Shown piece after piece: positions 1 to 12,265 of a DNA stretch of 64,000 bases. The notes beneath the pieces were generated by a model. It made no database searches and was not told where the DNA came from. It was given only the letters and a program-made list of their open reading frames with translations. Numbering within the stretch: the first letter of the stretch is position 1; every line of letters begins with the position of its first letter. The stretch comes from Loripinus fragilis. Its lineage: Eukaryota; Mollusca; Bivalvia; Lucinida; Lucinidae. The position numbers were made by a program, and so were the translations under genes. The stretch spans positions 266,164 through 330,163 of the forward strand of contig CAXHUL010000534.1 in the NCBI GenBank assembly GCA_964019695.1, given 5' to 3'.

Positions 1-79
1 ACGATTCTTATTTAATGAAGTGCTTACACAATAATATTAGCCAAAATGATACAATTTGGTGACACCTGTACTTACCACA

Positions 80-184
80 TCTAGTTTCTACCGTTAAAAC
101 TACATCTAACCAATGTTACACTTGATATGTAACATTTAGTTTCTAACGTTAAAACTACATCTAACCAATGTTACACTTGATATT
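80..184. repeat. 55-bp tandem duplication
   Basis: Two adjacent copies of a 55-bp unit containing CATCTAACCAATGTTACACT. No coding signal. Read directly from the sequence. Confidence 0.75.
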
Positions 185-1380
185 TTAATTCATACAGAAG
201 ATAAACCTTATGACAAGTCAGTTCATACAGGTAAGAATCTTATATCTATGATTTTATAATTGTAAGCCTCATTAATGAACCTGGTGCACAAAAATAACCC
301 CCTGTCAAACCGCTTGGTAAAAAGTTACCATTTTGCTCACAGAGAACTCTTGGCTTCAAAGATATTGCTATTTTAATGCTTAAATCTTCTCTGTTCATCA
401 TTATGTTTTGTGAAACTGATGCTGATTTCCATCGAATAGCAACATTTATACTTTAGCTGGCTGTATATTCTAGGCATACAGTTTTGCTTCTATACCTCAC
501 TTATTCATGTAAAACACTTCTCTATAATAAATCTTTGATAAGACTCTGTTAAACCTTATCCTGGTCACGGCACAAACATGTGGTTTCTCTAGTTCAGTTG
601 GTATGTAAAGGAAATATTTGGTCTTCTTGTTTTCACACGTTTATTGTTAGGATATAATGTTTCTTAAACAATATCATGCAGGACTTGAAGAAGTGATACA
701 CATTATCTAGGCCACAAAGTGCCATGACATAGGGCCATGACCTGTGGCATTTCTGGCCATTGAACCATTTAAAATTGTCTAAACACGTCTTTCTTTAAGA
801 AGAATGGAAGTAGATTTAAAAACAACCTCCTTATGTCGAGTTATTGATTCATTTCAACTAAATAATTAATTTTGCTAAAACTGACCTATACCCATAAGAG
901 GTAGGAAATGACAATGTTACCAGTTTGGGATTTTCATGAAATTGGCTCAGATCAGCAGGATATACATGGCATGTGTTTGTGATAATATTATATCTTGACA
1001 AAGACTAGAACATATCTATCTTTTGAATTGAATGTTGAATGTTTTGTAAATATTTGAAAAAAATATTGAAATTTTATAATCACTTCTTCTGAAAACATAA
1101 ACCATAATTTATCCAAATGGTTTCGTGGTATTAAAATAATGTCTATGGTATTTTGGATTCAATCTAGATGACAAAACATAGAAATAAGCAAAACTATAGA
1201 TTTAGGACATCGAAGTTTAGAGACAGGTACCACCTCAAACGTGGAGTATGTCAGGGTTGCTTCCAAAGCCTTATTCTTAACAATCTAATTCGATAAATAC
1301 ATTTTCATAGTTGGTATATAATGAGTTATTAATATGCAAAGTTTAAAAAAATCCATGCATGGGCACAGATGAAAGTACCC
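185..1380. other. AT-rich stretch without recognised gene
   Basis: No open frame of note, no protein family and no clear inverted repeat was seen. It ends at the first satellite array. Confidence 0.5.
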
Positions 1381-1811
1381 ATTTGATATGCAACATGACA
1401 TTGTTCTGAAAAGTTGAATTTTGGCCATTTGACCCCTAGGGTCAGGGGGGTGGGGAGTATGCGGGCAAAATATTTGCTACCATGTTACTATATTTCGTGA
1501 TTCCAATAAATTTGTTTGCAACATGACCATGTTCTGAAAAAGTTGAATTTTGACCTTTTGACCCTAGGGTCAGGGGGGGGGGGGGGCGGGGTCTGCGGGC
1601 AAAATATTGCTACCATGTTGCTACATTTCGTGATTCCATTTAATTTTGATATGCAACGTGACTATGTTCTGAAAACTTTAATTTTGACCTATTGACCGCA
1701 TCCCCTGGTTGGGGGGAGGGGTAGGGGGATCTGTGGGCAAAATATTTGCTACCATGTTACTGCATTCGTGATTCCCTTTAATTTGATATGCAACATGACA
1801 ATGTTCTGAAA
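1381..1811. repeat. Satellite array 1, about 136-bp monomer
   Basis: Just over three degenerate copies of a monomer of about 136 bp. Each carries TTTGATATGCAACATGAC, then TTCTGAAAAGTTGAATTTTG, a CCCTAGGGTCAGGGG core with a variable G run, and GCGGGCAAAATATTTGCTAC. The same monomer makes a second array at 10101-10825. Array 1 stops inside the ATGTTCTGAAA part of the monomer, and array 2 resumes at AGTTGAATTTTGACC, which is the next base of the monomer. The intervening 8.3 kb therefore looks like an insertion. Confidence 0.85.
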
Positions 1812-2609
1812 GCAGGGGTGCGTTGCTTAACGCGAGCGTTTTGTAACGTTTTGTGGCGCTTTGCTATGCAACGGTATGTTACAATAAAGCGTTTCGTATC
1901 GCTACAAAACTATTTTTGAGCAGTCTCGCGGAAAACGTTTTGTGAAACGAACCGTTGCATAAGCAGAGCGCTACGTAGCGGTTTATGGGCGTACTCGATT
2001 CACAGTTCGGTGTACACCTTAAGTGTTCTAGGGAATCAAGTCAAAGGTGCAGTGTTCGGTGCAATACACTTTCCGACCCTCCTAAAATAGGTGTGAATGT
2101 ATCGGATGAAAGTGCATTACACCGGGTGCATGTTATCATACCAGCAAAAATTCAAAACAAATCTCCCACTTGCCTGTTTATAAAATGGGTCGTTAAGAGT
2201 CCAATCAAACAATGCTCTCTCGGCTATAACATGATTTGTATGCACAAATGATCCGTCTTATGGAGACGGTTCTTTTGAGAACCCAAAACATGTTTTAGTT
2301 GAGAAATAAAATATTAATTTTCTAATGAGGGCCTGAGAGATTATATTCACACATAAAGGAATCTATACTAGCATATGTCGCAGACTTGTTTGTATCTTCC
2401 CGGATCGAAAGCTCTCAGCCAATTTTTTGTCTTGACTGACCATGCACATTTTATAATACATTTTCAAACTTTAACCTTTTGCCTACTAATGTCATCCCCT
2501 TATAACGTTTGCAAAACATTTTGTCCACGCCGCCGCTGCCAACGCCGCTCTTTCTGTTAATTCGTTCATGGGAGCTAAAATGAAATCCACACCTTTTAAG
2601 TATAATTGA

Positions 2610-3074
2610 CAGGGCTCACCCTGCCATTAACCATTGTAGCCATTTGCTACTAAAATTGTAGAGTGGCTACAAATATAAGCCATTGGCTAAAATTACAGTC
2701 TAGATGGTTCAAAAATTACATATTTGCGAAAAAGGTGTATTTTGACCAGCTTTCGGATATTCCAATGTTGCTTTGATTATTCATTCACACTTTATTATTG
2801 TGTCATATTTTACTCTTTGGACGCTGGATTTTTTCAATACCACCAGGCAGGGTGTCAAACAGTTTGGACCCAGATCAGGCCCGACATTTTGTCAGGCCTG
2901 ATCTGGGTCCAAATTGTTTGCAAAGGTTATCGGCGGGAAAAGAGTTAAATACAAAACTTGTTGATACTTCTTTCTGGCTAAAACCTTGACTAAAGTTAAT
3001 TTCATTTTGCTACAACTTTTTCTTTTGGCTAAAGTGTTGGCTACAACAAATTCTGAGCCAGGGTAACAGCGCTG
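2610..3074. mobile_element. Possible hAT-like MITE
   Basis: The left end reads CAGGGCTCACCCTGCC and the right end on the - strand reads GCGCTGTTACCCTGGC, an imperfect match. Short motifs such as GTGGCTACAA recur inside in inverted order. It encloses the hairpin at 2862-2913. No target duplication was established. Confidence 0.35.
2862..2913. repeat. Hairpin repeat, GGACCCAGATCAGGCC family
   Basis: An 18-20 bp perfect inverted repeat (TTGGACCCAGATCAGGCC and its complement) is separated by 13 bases and followed by TTTGCAAAGGTTATCGGC. Degenerate copies occur at 21295-21395, 27625-27733 and 43335-43445, and a weak one near 35040-35125. Confidence 0.7.
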
Positions 3075-3080
3075 ATTGAT

Positions 3081-3190
3081 ACCCAGTAAGCACGTAAAAT
3101 TAGGCCACTATCGGCATGCCAGCGAATCGTCATCCTAATGGCGTTTCGCAGGCGAGCCAACAATTGTCCGAGATAGGATGCTTGCTGGGT
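3081..3190. mobile_element. 110-bp TIR element
   Basis: It starts ACCCAGTAAGCA and ends TGCTTGCTGGGT, a 12-bp inverted repeat with one mismatch. The interior is not coding. Similar interior motifs (GCCAGCGAA, GGCGTTTCGC) occur near 52075-52140 and 54435-54490. Confidence 0.5.
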
Positions 3191-4585
3191 AAACTTGCTA
3201 CAGTATTTCAGCCATCCAGCTAGTCCCTGTAACTGAACAGGTTGGTTGGAGTCTTACATGGTTTGCGCGTTGCAGGCAGATCTTCTCGCGCTCAGCCCAA
3301 TTTAACAAAGGCATGATAATCTTTTTGATCAAGTTTTAATTCCCCAATCGACAATGTATTTTAATACATTTTGTTCTTGATTTTTACTTTTAAACTTTTT
3401 CGTATTGGGGTTGCAAGTCTTATCCACTGTTCCTTCAGACTGTCGGCGGATACATTTAACTAAGTTCCCGTATGATATTACCATCCAAGGCCAAATTGGC
3501 TTGGTCAGATGCAATGGCTATCTTACTATAATGGTATACTGGTCATGTAAAGAGTGTTAAGAAAGTTCGTTCCGCTCTTCATCATAGAATTTCGTTTCAT
3601 TTAAAAAGGTAATGATGTTGAACAATTGCATATATTTCCATGAGCCTGTTATTCCTTGTGATGCTCTATAGCATTTGGCATCGTCTGATATCGAATGTCT
3701 TCACATAGTTATGTTTACTTTTTGTACTGTCTTTCAATCGTTGTAGAAAAATCCTATATTTTCCAAAAAGTGTGACATTTTTTTTATTTATTTTGGATGG
3801 CTGTTTACAGCCTTGCAGTTTAGTAAACGTACTAAAGGCTTATTCAAGATAAATGACAACTCCATTTAGGGTTTATTAACCGATTTGTAATTATTCTTAT
3901 CACTCTGGCCATTGCATGTCAAAGGCTTTTTGTCATACCCCCATTTTGCTCCTTGAGCCCAAAATTTTCGAGGGATACTAGATTTTGAAGATCATTTATT
4001 CCGTGACAAAATTTGTATTTATCATCCCGTCGTTTATTTCTTATCATGTGTGTTTAATGAGTTTCAGTGACATTTATGTCATTACACACATTATAACTAA
4101 AATAATAGGAACATAATTTTATTGCAGAATGAACTTCCTTAACACCCTTTATATACTTAAAATAAGAGTACTGAGAAGGTATCATTTATTGGGGCTACTC
4201 TCAATTTTTCTTCATGCGTAGGCTTGGACCCTGCATCTACTGTTCACCCCCAACCCCCAAAACTAGGAATATCAGGCATACCCCCCCCCCCCCCCAAAAA
4301 AAAAACTCTTGAAATTTTGTGATCCCCCAAAAACATTCCCATTCTGTACCTTGGTTTTGAAAAACATGTATACAAATGACCCCCAAAATAGCAAATTTTG
4401 TAATTGCCTTCAAAAGATATCAACAAATTCTTCAAACCCCCCCCCCTCCAAAAAGATTCATTTTCTTTTCGTGAAAACCCCAAAAAGTATTGAAATTTAA
4501 AGTTTTGAACCTCCCAAAAATGGTCCGCGCCTACGAATAATACTAAAATATCAGAGTACTCCCCACCTCTACCCCGAGAGATACC
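3191..4585. other. No gene recognised; C-rich tract inside
   Basis: No supported coding region. 4240-4530 is rich in CCCCAAAA-type runs, including 15 C followed by 10 A at 4281-4305. The - strand open frame across it is low-complexity and is not called. Confidence 0.5.
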
Positions 4586-4589
4586 ACAG

Positions 4590-4650
4590 CATGAGCCCAG
4601 GAAAAAGTGTGGTTGGGTGAAATGACCGTCCCAACAAGACCATAGCTTCA
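4590..4650 (+). mobile_element. SINE tail fragment
   Basis: GCCCAGGAAAAAGTGTGG followed by AATGACCGTCCCAACAAGACC matches the 3' part of the full tRNA-headed SINE at 17755-18085. The head is missing, so this is a truncated copy. Confidence 0.6.
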
Positions 4651-5247
4651 CTTAATATAACAGTCTCTAGCTTTAACACTACTGTAAAATCACCACACTC
4701 ATTATTACTGATGCAATATAACTCAAGTGAGGCATGATTCATTCAGAAAGCCAATAGCTGTGTATATGTTTTAATGAAAGCAAGTTTTCTAGGAAGGTAG
4801 CAAAAAAGAGAACAATAACATAGTTGTAACAAGTCCTGGAATGGCAATAAATGTAAAAAACAGGTCTTCTGGGGACTTTCTTGGGTGCTCTTTCCATCGC
4901 TAATATAGGAAGAAAAGACGCCCAATTTGGTTTATTTGTTAACCCCCCCCCCTTGATTCATACATTAGTGTGCTGCACTAGAACACTACCCAGGTTACAG
5001 TTACATTTTACTATTTGATTCAAACCAGAACAAGTGCAGTAGATTCTACTCTATTACGTTGCACCAAACTTTATTCGTACTAGGTCGGTGTATTGTTCTG
5101 GAATAAGATAGAACAGTTGAATCAAGTACGCCCTATGCATTACTAAAATAGGAATGTTTTCGTTGCGCAACGGACTGTTACAAAAAATCGTTTTTTTTAG
5201 GCATAATCGTTGCATAGAGTTATAGTCTAATCAGTAGAACTGATATG

Positions 5248-5575
5248 GTTGAACTAATTGCAACATAATTTTTTCAGCAATCCTGCGACTGTTTGGGTTA
5301 TTTTGAGCAACATACTAAAAGTTGCAAGTCCTATCTTGTGGGGAAGTATATATATATTTTCGACTTAAAAATAACCTCTTTTATGCTTAAAGTGGCCATT
5401 GAAGATTATTGTTTAGTCAATTGGACACTTCTTCTACAGTTGTTTTAAGTCATTTATGCTTTAATTATAGAATTTTATTTGATTATATGAGTATTACACA
5501 CGATAAAAACATATCAAACCATATCAATTGAGCTGAAATGTTAAAAATCAGGGGTTGAAATACCCCACCCACCAT
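5248..5575 (+). repeat. Left arm of long internal inverted repeat
   Basis: This arm is the diverged reverse complement of 9672-10010. Shared landmarks in order are GAACTAATTGCAACA, ACTAAAAGTTGCAAGTCC, TATCTTGTGGGGAAGT, GTGGCCATTGAAGAT and TACCCCACCCACC. The arms are about 330 bp and roughly 80% alike by eye. The 70 bp outside this arm (GCGCAACGGACTGTTACAA) resemble 1871-1895. Confidence 0.8.
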
Positions 5576-8500
5576 ATTATAATTATATTAAGATTAGAAA
5601 CATAATAGTTATGTTTACTTTTCTATTACAACATATAAGTATTATTTTAACAGTGTTGAGGTTGTTGTGATTGGACGTAATGGCCTAACAACATATCATA
5701 TTGTATTACAGTTATATATGTTACTTACTTTCAAATGTATTAATATTTAATGCAGTACTATCTTTAGATCATAGACTGCCAAAAGACCTCTTAGGAATCA
5801 GGTTTGTAGACTTTTTTCTAAAACCACATTATACTAGTCACATAATAAAGTATATAAGCTCTTTAGCAGTCGAGGCGTTACCCTGCAATAGCACAATTCA
5901 CTACATTACCCTAAAATAATAGTAAATCCTATAGTGTTATTATATCAAATTATTCCTTATTCTTACATATCAATATTATCTTTTAATTGAAAGCAACTGA
6001 TTAGCAATATGATTTTACCTAATTTAGACACCTGTTATTACAGTTATATACGTTACTTTCTATTAAATACACTATGTTAATGCAATAACAGCACTATATG
6101 AATTTACACTTCTAATGTCTGTAAATTACTGTCATTGGAGTGCCCAGTAATGAGAAAATGATGAATATTGTATTATTTGTTAAAACAAGTAACTAAGAAT
6201 AAAACCCAACAAAGCATTACTGATAAAAAGGAAGAAACTTGAACCTAAATCACATAAAACGCCATTTCAAAGCAGAGTGTTAGCAGCATTTTCAGAAACT
6301 ACTTTTATTTTATGATCAAATTATGTTTCTAAAATGCTTACATGATATATTTTTATCTCTCTGAAACATTTGTGTTCCCTTCTTTTTGTATTTGGAATGA
6401 TATATACAAGATATTTCTAACTGGATACAGCTTAAATTAAATGAAACATTGATATAAAACAATTGTAGTTGCCTTGTAAGCCACCAAAAACATATTAGTT
6501 AAAGCTTATCAGCTACTGACTATAACAACTATATTGAGAATTCAGGGACAAACGCGAACCAAAACCTCCTAAAAGTAATGTTGTCATTTCAAACAAAAAT
6601 TTTTTTTAGCATATCCAGTTTGGTGAAGAAAGAATACAAATTATTTTAGTAACATATACAAAAAGAGTGGTTTCGAAAATGGTCACACTTATCATATGCT
6701 TTGTCTGGTTCTACAATGTTGTGAAGCATTGCAACAGGACAGATTCTGTTCTAAAGCTATTTTTTGGTAATTCATTTGAAAGATCTAGGCTTATTTTTTA
6801 GAAAAACTCTCTTGCGTTGTAAGTATTATATTGTAGCCATTGCAAAATGAATGGACTCCAATAAATTATTGGTAGTTTTTTCTTTTGCATTATTTCTGTC
6901 AATTAGACTTAGTCTAAGCGTGACATTTTGTTCATATAAAATCATTTTGATATTTAGCATGTCAAATGAGAACATAATCATTCATACAAAAATTACATCC
7001 AATTCATCCTTTGCACGTTTCAAAGCAAACTAAATTGATTATAAATAGTAAACAAATAATAAATCAAATGAGCGAGCATATTTGATTTTGGTTCATAACC
7101 CAGTGTTGAGCAATGAAGGAGCAGGCGATCCCGTGAAAATGTGTAGTTAGACACAACATAACCTTTGCTGCTCTTTTACACAAAGTAAGTGTGTAGATGA
7201 AGACACAGGCCACATTTTAGAACGCTATCTCTGCTGCATCAGTATGGGTGATTAAAGATGCATTTGCCATGTGTGATAAGAACCCAAATCTCTTGTGCTG
7301 CTCCAAATTTTCATTCAAGCTTGTATAAATTACATAAAAAGCGTTCGACTTTGTTTTTTCATCTAAAGGTAACGAAGTTCATACTTATACTACTGTCAAA
7401 GAACAAATCGGCATGGTTTTGAATATTTGATATACTATATCATACACACATAACACAAATGACAATAGAAACACTGCTTTATCAACCTCTGAGATTTATA
7501 ATAACCTTAATACAATGTACAAGTAAAAGAAATATGATTTCTTAAGTTGATGATTGAACAAAAGGAAGCATGGCAAATACGATATGTATATTTTCTTTCA
7601 TTAAGTTCATGTGTACTTTCTCAACATTACAATGACTGTACTGAATTAAGGGCCCTCTTAATGCTAATGTTTGTTAGAACAGTTAATTGTTTGCGTGTGT
7701 CTATTAATCAATACCTTCAATATTTTTGGGCGCTTTTACATAATTTCCTATTTATGAGATGGTCAGTCTTATTAGAGCCTTTGCTGCTCACATGTGGTGT
7801 ATTTGTTTACTGTCTGAAGAAGGAAGCATTTCTGATACATATTACAGTAAAAATAAAAATGTGTTGATTTTGATTCATTATTTCTATACACTGGTGAGTT
7901 TACAATTCATTCTAATGTTTTATATTCATATAACGCTTTATCAAGGATTCCATTGACAATATTCCTGTAATAATTTGGCCATACCACATTCTGTATAGTG
8001 GAAATTAGCATCAGCTATATAAGCATTGTTTGCTAAATCTAAGTAAGATCTCATGCCTGCACGTTTTTTTAAACATTTAACTTTTCTATCTAATAAAAGT
8101 AAACTGTTTCTGACTATGTTTGTATAATGTGAACAACAGTAAACTGGGTTCACGAAAATATTTTTTAAATAACTTATTAGATTTCTTTCAATTAAGTTAT
8201 TTTTTTTTCAGACAATTATTATAAAAATCTACATCTACACATATATAAGCTTTTCAGACCCAATTATATACTGTCTTTAACAGTTTGGACAAACATAGGT
8301 TCTTATGATGATATATTCAATAAGGTTATATATGTTACTTTGATATATTTGACAGAAAATTGGTATGTATTCTTCTACTGTAATTAAAGAACTATCCTTT
8401 TATTTTATGCGTTTTAAAATCTTTAACTTTGGACAAATCAAAATGAACATTTTGTAGATAAAAAAAACGTCCTAAAATTACTATTTTACAAATGTAAATG

Positions 8501-9671
8501 TGTGTAGATATATCGACTTTAGTGTATAGATATAGTTTCTTGAGAATAACTGATAATTATTTAAGGACAAACTGGAATCGTGTTATAAATTTAACGCAAA
8601 ATCTGTTTTGAAATGAAATAAAATACCATTTGATCTTTAAGATAAGGTATTTAGAAGTTTATATATCAAGTGTCAAAGTTTGTAATGTATGTTACATATT
8701 TCCATACAAGCAACAAAATGCTGCTTTACACCAGAAAAGATGTTATGTATAGCTTTTCAATCGTATTAATCCATCAAATGTTCATATATGGGTTTTAAAA
8801 GTTAATGATAGCATTACATGATAACTGTAAAAGTGAAAAGGTTCCTACTACATTCAACATTTAATTTGGGATCATCATATATTCAACAGCTTATAATTCT
8901 TAAAGTATTTATGATATAAACAAGCTGCTTGCAGTTTTGAAATAGTCAGTTAACTGTCGTTTAGGAATGTTGTATCTAAAACCCAAATACTCATTATAAA
9001 GATTATCAAATGAAACTATTGAACACATTTTAATGATTTCATAAGGTGTAGTTGGAAATGTAACGTAAATGTCATAAATAACATAAAGGGGTGTTTCTGG
9101 AAGCAAACAATTTATTTTGGTGCTAGTTTAGGCCTCGAAATATTCTGTCGATAGTAACGAACGACTGTATGCATCAGCTGGACACCACCTGGACACCATT
9201 TCTTATTCAAATGTCGCAATTTTGTTTTAAAAGTAAAAAAAAATGGGGTAGGGGTAAAAACGTATCCTCCTGAAAAACTGCTACAACAATTTGACCATAC
9301 AATGTGTCTAGAAATGTTGTAGAAGGCTAGTTTAACTAATAAAAACAAACCTTTTCTGGCAGGAAAATTATGCCAATCGAATTTTCAAATATTTAGCTCC
9401 TTGACTAGTAGTGAGTCTGATTGATAATCTGACTCTTAAATGTTTTGTCAGCAATAGAGGGGATGGGAGCTTTAATTTTGATAAGGATACATACTTTCAT
9501 AAAGATAATTATCTCCCAATCACAACAATAACAACAACAACTACTACAACAACAACTGGTATATTTATTGTGAGAGTCATTAAGGGTTATAAGTTTGTTA
9601 TGAATGTTAGAATATTACTAATAAATTGCAATAGAAGTGTAAACAGAACTATTTTGTTTTTAATCTTAATA
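5576..9671. other. AT-rich interior between inverted arms, no gene recognised
   Basis: About 4.1 kb of AT-rich DNA. Open frames are short and match nothing known to me. Some short phrases recur (TTATATATGTTAC, GACTATAAC) without a regular period. A CAA-type microsatellite lies at 9519-9557. I could not find transposase, polymerase or integrase motifs. Confidence 0.5.
9519..9557. repeat. CAA-type microsatellite
   Basis: Imperfect repeats of CAA/CTA trinucleotides. The threonine run in the overlapping short open frame is a product of this repeat. Confidence 0.8.
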
Positions 9672-10010
9672 TATAGGTGGGTGGGGTAATTCAGCCTCTG
9701 ATTTTCAACATTTCGGCTCATTCTATATGATTTCATATGTGTTTAATAACATATTTATAATGTGTATTACTCATATAATCAAATCATATTCTTTCATCAA
9801 AGCATAAAGGACTTAAAACAAATGCAGAAGAAGTGACCCATTGAATAAAAATGATCTTCAATGGCCACCTTAAGCATAAAGGTGATCATTTTAAGTCAAA
9901 AATATGAACACTTCCCCACAAGATAGGACTTGCAACTTTTAGTATGTGATCACAGGCATATTAATATAGCAAATAAAACCAATGGCATTTCTGTTGCAAT
10001 TAGTTCAAGG
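9672..10010 (-). repeat. Right arm of long internal inverted repeat
   Basis: Reverse-complement partner of 5248-5575. Read on the - strand it shows the same landmarks in the same order: GAACTAATTGCAACAG, ACTAAAAGTTGCAAGTCC, ATCTTGTGGGGAAGT and TACCCCACCCACC. Confidence 0.8.
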
Positions 10011-10100
10011 TTAGCCTATTTTTGAAGCCCCACCTACTAGTCTATTAGGAAAGCGCTGCGTAGCGCTATATTAAAGCGCTCGTGTTAAGCAACTCTCGCC

Positions 10101-10825
10101 AGTTGAATTTTGACCTTTTGACTCCATCCCCTAGGGTCGTGGGAGAGGGGAGGGTCTGCGAGCAAAACATTTGCTACCATGTTGCTGTATTTCGTGAAAC
10201 CCTAAAATCTGATATGCAACATAACCATAATCTAAACAATTGAATTTTGACCTATTGACCCCATCCCCTAGGGTCGGGGGAGGGGGGTCTGCGGGCAAAA
10301 TGTACTACCATGTTGCTACATTTTGTGATTCCAATTATTTTGATATGCAACATTACCAGGGGGGGGGGGGGCTGCGGGCAAAACATTTGCTACCATGTTG
10401 CTGCTTTTCGTGATTCCCTTTAATTTGATATGCGACATGACCATTTGCTACCATGTTGCTGCTTTTCGTGATTCCCTTTAATTTGATATGCGACATGATC
10501 ATGTTCTAATAAAGTTGAACTTTGACCCATCCCCTAGGGTCAGGTGAGGGGGGAGGGGGGTCTGCGAGCAAAATGTTTGCTACCATGTTGCTACATTTAA
10601 TGATTCCCGTTTTTTTTTTTATATGCAACATGAAAAATGTTCTGAAAATTTTGAATGTTTACCTATTGACCCCATCCCAAGTGTCGGGGGGGGGGGGGGG
10701 TTGCGGTGGGGGTAGGCGGTCTGCGGGCAAATATTTGCTACCAAGTTGCTGCATTCGTGATTCTCTTTAATTTGGTATGCACTATGACTCTGTTCTGATA
10801 AAGTTTAATTTTGACCTTTCGATCG
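10101..10825. repeat. Satellite array 2, about 136-bp monomer
   Basis: About five degenerate copies of the monomer seen at 1381-1811, with long G runs of variable length. An exact 58-bp local duplication (10384-10441 and 10442-10499) sits inside. It continues the broken monomer of array 1. Confidence 0.85.
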
Positions 10826-11150
10826 CAACCAAGGCTGTGAGTACTCGTATCAACGTCATATAATATTCAATATTAAACAATAGATTAACAATTGTTTTGT
10901 TATATTTTTTTTTGAATTTCTAGTGACAAGTAACTTAGCAAGGTCTTAAACAGCAGACACCACTAGATTTAAAATTATGACCGAATACTCATGATGGATA
11001 AATGGAAAAAGTCTTCAGATGACAAAATGTTAAGAAAATTGCCCAACAAGTAGAGATTCAAATATTTATTGTAATATATGTGTACCACCATTAACCAACT
11101 AAAGCACAAATAACCTCAAAACGTGCAAGGTCTATACTGATGTACATATG

Positions 11151-11344
11151 CACAGGTGACAGGCAACAATCGAAAACACTCTTACCAATCGACGAACGAG
11201 ATCGAAAGTCGTTAGAAGCAGTGTATTTGATTGCCATGTATCGTCAGTCGGGCGACAAATGGCAATCGAAAACTCTGTTTCTAACTATTTTTGATCTATG
11301 TTTGTCGATAGAATTAATGTTTTCGATTGCCGCCTCTCCGGTGT
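11151..11344. mobile_element. MITE with about 28-bp TIR
   Basis: The left end runs CACAGGTGACAGGCAACAAT and then CGAAAACA. The right end is its imperfect complement (TGTTTTCGATTGCCGCCTCT then CCGGTGTG). It is about 194 bp long and the interior repeats AATCGAAAAC motifs. It lies 137 bp from the HSP70-like exon. Confidence 0.55.
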
Positions 11345-11480
11345 GATATAGATTGTAAAATAATGATAGCATGGTTGTCTAGCTGTACATGCTAAAACCT
11401 GTAGCCTATCTCCACGCACAGGCGGACAAACCATGATATAACTATTAGTTAGACTGGAAGCAGTTTGCTTCATAACTTAC

Positions 11481-11614
11481 CATTGGCTAAAGCTGATGTC
11501 AGTGGGATCCTTTAGGTATTCGTGTAGGAAGGAAAACGCCCATCCTGAGTACGTAGTACCAAAGTCAATCGCTGCAACCAACAATTTGTTGTGTAGCCCC
11601 GACCGAATACCAGC
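11481..11614 (-). CDS. HSP70 family (HSPA12-like) orphan exon
   Basis: On the - strand an acceptor TTTTTATTCAAG precedes an open 134-nt exon that ends at a GTAAG donor. It encodes AAIDFGTTYSGWAFSF followed by LHEYLKDPTDIS. The DFGTTYSG motif is the phosphate-1 nucleotide-binding loop of the HSP70/actin ATPase fold. The following F-S-x-x-H-E-x-x-K-D-P spacing is typical of the HSPA12A/12B subgroup, which is greatly expanded in bivalves. I could not find the following exons on the - strand below 11481 nor a convincing first exon above 11614. It is therefore a lone exon: a gene interrupted by the 8.3-kb insertion and window edge, a retained fragment, or a gene with very long introns. The start at 11614 is set by the splice acceptor, not by an ATG. 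Confidence 0.6.
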
Positions 11615-11929
11615 CTTGAATAAAAAGAACACCGTTACTAACGTATAGATACCCCGTGTGTTTGTTTGTTTGCGCTGATTATTGATGTTACAGCAGGCAT
11701 GCACCAAAAAAAAAATTTCTCAGTGTCTCTCAACCAAAACATATGGTGTAGGTACTCAAAAGCACCGTCTCAATGTGTTAAAACTGATATTTAGCAAATA
11801 TGTACAATTTTACGCTCAAAAACTTTGTTTATCTAAACGTATGTTACTGTCGAGACTCTTGGTTGAGACTATACACCGTACATATTTTGCGCAATAGCGG
11901 CTAACATAATACATATATTTTAATTTATC

Positions 11930-12265
11930 ATATGACGTCGCCTCTGGGAGTGAAATAACGCCATGCAATAAAATCTGTAAACCACTAGTGGTTTATAGAT
12001 TTACGGGAAACTTTATGACGTCCATAACAACGTTGCGTACATGATGACAAAATCATAACGTTTTTACACCAGAAATGAGATTTCAAAGTATTTGTCATAT
12101 GATAAATAGAATCTAACATTCGTGCTCTTGTATTATTGAATTTAATAAACTCGTTGCGAAAAAGAGATAAAATGCTCGGCAAGCCTTGCATTTTATCTCT
12201 TTTTCCCAACTCGTTTAATAAATTCAATAAAACATGAGCACTCATGTAAGATCCTCTATATAAGT
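11930..12265 (-). repeat. Multi-palindrome element, copy 1
   Basis: One of four copies (also 30603-30945, 34380-34950 and 59358-59695). Each carries CCACTAGTGG, a long hairpin built on GAGATAAAATGC with complement GCATTTTATCTC, and a final ATGAGCACTCAT. Part of it is open on the - strand, but the frame is not conserved between copies, so it is treated as non-coding. Element type is unknown. Confidence 0.7.

Larger units (their letters stand above)
1812..10100. mobile_element. 8.3-kb insertion splitting the satellite array, with related inverted ends
   Basis: The left end has TGCGTTGCTTAACGCGAGCG (1820-1839). The right end, read on the - strand, has GAGTTGCTTAACACGAGCG (from about 10097). These are imperfect terminal inverted repeats of about 25 bp, exactly where the satellite monomer is interrupted. 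The first 180 bp are rich in short palindromic pieces built on GCGCTACGTAGCG and CGTTTTGT. A second inverted pair lies inside (5248-5575 with 9672-10010). No transposase was recognised, so the element would be non-autonomous or eroded. It may instead be a composite of several insertions, or a relative of tandem-repeat-bearing elements such as bivalve pearl elements or Helentrons. Confidence 0.55.

Noticed and set aside
4244..4651. 135-codon glycine-rich - strand open frame
   Set aside because: Encoded by C runs and a SINE tail. Low complexity.
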